64,000 bases of DNA from Leucobacter sp. cx-42. Its GTDB lineage: Bacteria; Actinomycetota; Actinomycetes; Actinomycetales; Microbacteriaceae. The position numbers and the translations under genes were made by a program. The notes beneath the pieces were generated by a model. It worked only from the letters and a program-made list of their open reading frames with translations, made no database searches and was not told the origin of the DNA. Each line of letters begins with the position of its first letter. Within the stretch, counting starts at the first letter, position 1. The DNA lies in the NCBI RefSeq assembly GCF_014529985.1, contig NZ_JACVMU010000002.1, positions 124,001 to 188,000 on the forward strand, written 5' to 3'. Below are positions 63,582 through 64,000 of this stretch, piece after piece.

Positions 63582-64000
63582 TTAGAGACCCGAAACGTCG
63601 AGGGGGATGCCAGGACCGAAGGTGGTCGAGACAGCGCCCTTGATGACGTACTTGCCCTTCGACGACGAGGGCTTCAGACGCGAGATTTCCTCGAGTACCG
63701 AAGTGATGTTCTCGTCGAGCTGCTCAGCGGTGAACGACGCCTTGCCCACGATGAAGTGAACGTTAGCGTGCTTGTCAACGCGGAACTCGATCTTGCCGCC
63801 CTTGATGTCCTCAACAGCCTTAGCGGTGTTGGGGGTCACGGTGCCGGTCTTAGGGTTCGGCATGAGACCACGGGGGCCCAGTACCTTACCAAGACGACCA
63901 ACCTTGCCCATGAGCTCGGGGGTCGACACTGCTGCATCGAACGAGGTGTAGCCGCCGGCTACCTTCTCGATGAGCTCGTCGCCGCCAACCTCGTCAGCGC
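63582..64000 (-). CDS. rplA: 50S ribosomal protein L1 (N-terminal part outside window)
   Basis: The visible 139 C-terminal residues include [19 protein letters not shown], the L1 signature, and [21 protein letters not shown]. The frame continues without a break to the window end, so the first 90 or so residues lie beyond it. L1 binds 23S rRNA at the L1 stalk and represses its own operon. The gene for L11 would be expected upstream. Confidence 0.97.
   Translation of the reverse strand, partial: ADEVGGDELIEKVAGGYTSFDAAVSTPELMGKVGRLGKVLGPRGLMPNPKTGTVTPNTAKAVEDIKGGKIEFRVDKHANVHFIVGKASFTAEQLDENITSVLEEISRLKPSSSKGKYVIKGAVSTTFGPGIPLDVSGL

Overview
The window looks like chromosomal DNA from a high-GC Gram-positive actinobacterium, most likely of the Microbacteriaceae (Leucobacter-like). 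This is inferred from the GC-rich third codon positions, frequent GTG/TTG starts, many ATGA/GTGA gene overlaps, and the gene sets present: a kinase/Ig-like/MoxR/DUF58/transglutaminase operon next to rplA, an actinobacterial-type HemB, and Wzm/Wzt-like export of a wall glycopolymer. I see no rRNA, tRNA, insertion sequence, prophage or CRISPR array.

Layout. 1-9.9 kb: cell-envelope polysaccharide genes (sugar-nucleotide dehydrogenase and acetyltransferase, two-gene ABC exporter, two GT2 glycosyltransferases, an LCP ligase, galE, a GT-B glycosyltransferase); a mannose-1-phosphate guanylyltransferase lies further on at 19.6 kb. 10-15.8 kb: purE and purK, separated by an FHA protein and a lipoprotein hydrolase, then a BrkB-type membrane protein. 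15.9-19.4 kb: succinate dehydrogenase operon sdhCDAB. 20.8-23.4 kb: an XRE regulator with a membrane partner, then a soluble Cache protein and a FadR-type regulator divergent from a polyamine-type ABC transporter operon (23.5-27.7 kb). 28.2-30.4 kb: MFS exporter with its MarR regulator. 30.5-31.5 kb: a penicillin V acylase/bile salt hydrolase-family enzyme. 31.6-39.7 kb: a heme operon (hemE-hemY-hemC-hemD-hemB-hemL, every junction overlapping) with divergent hemA. 39.7-45.3 kb: phosphonate uptake (phnD, phnC, phnE), an FAD amine oxidase, a GntR regulator and a phosphonatase-like hydrolase. 45.4-48.3 kb: an EEP hydrolase, a proline symporter and a small unknown protein. 48.3-63.5 kb: a long minus-strand operon with a Ser/Thr kinase, a 2006-residue Ig-like membrane protein, MoxR, DUF58, a transglutaminase-like protein, a PP2C phosphatase, a small membrane protein and an FHA protein. 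63.6 kb to the end: rplA (5' part cut off).

The most interesting points are: the kinase-to-FHA operon, in which the transglutaminase-like protein appears to lack its catalytic Cys and His; the phosphonate cluster, which pairs an amine oxidase with a phosphonatase-like enzyme and has no PhnW transaminase; well-formed operator candidates (MarR palindrome, two 22-bp GntR direct repeats, a palindrome covering the start codon of the XRE partner gene); three 21-bp-phased repeats in the one large non-coding gap; and a strongly over-represented GATCCGCGC 9-mer. These are readings from sequence alone; no database search was run.
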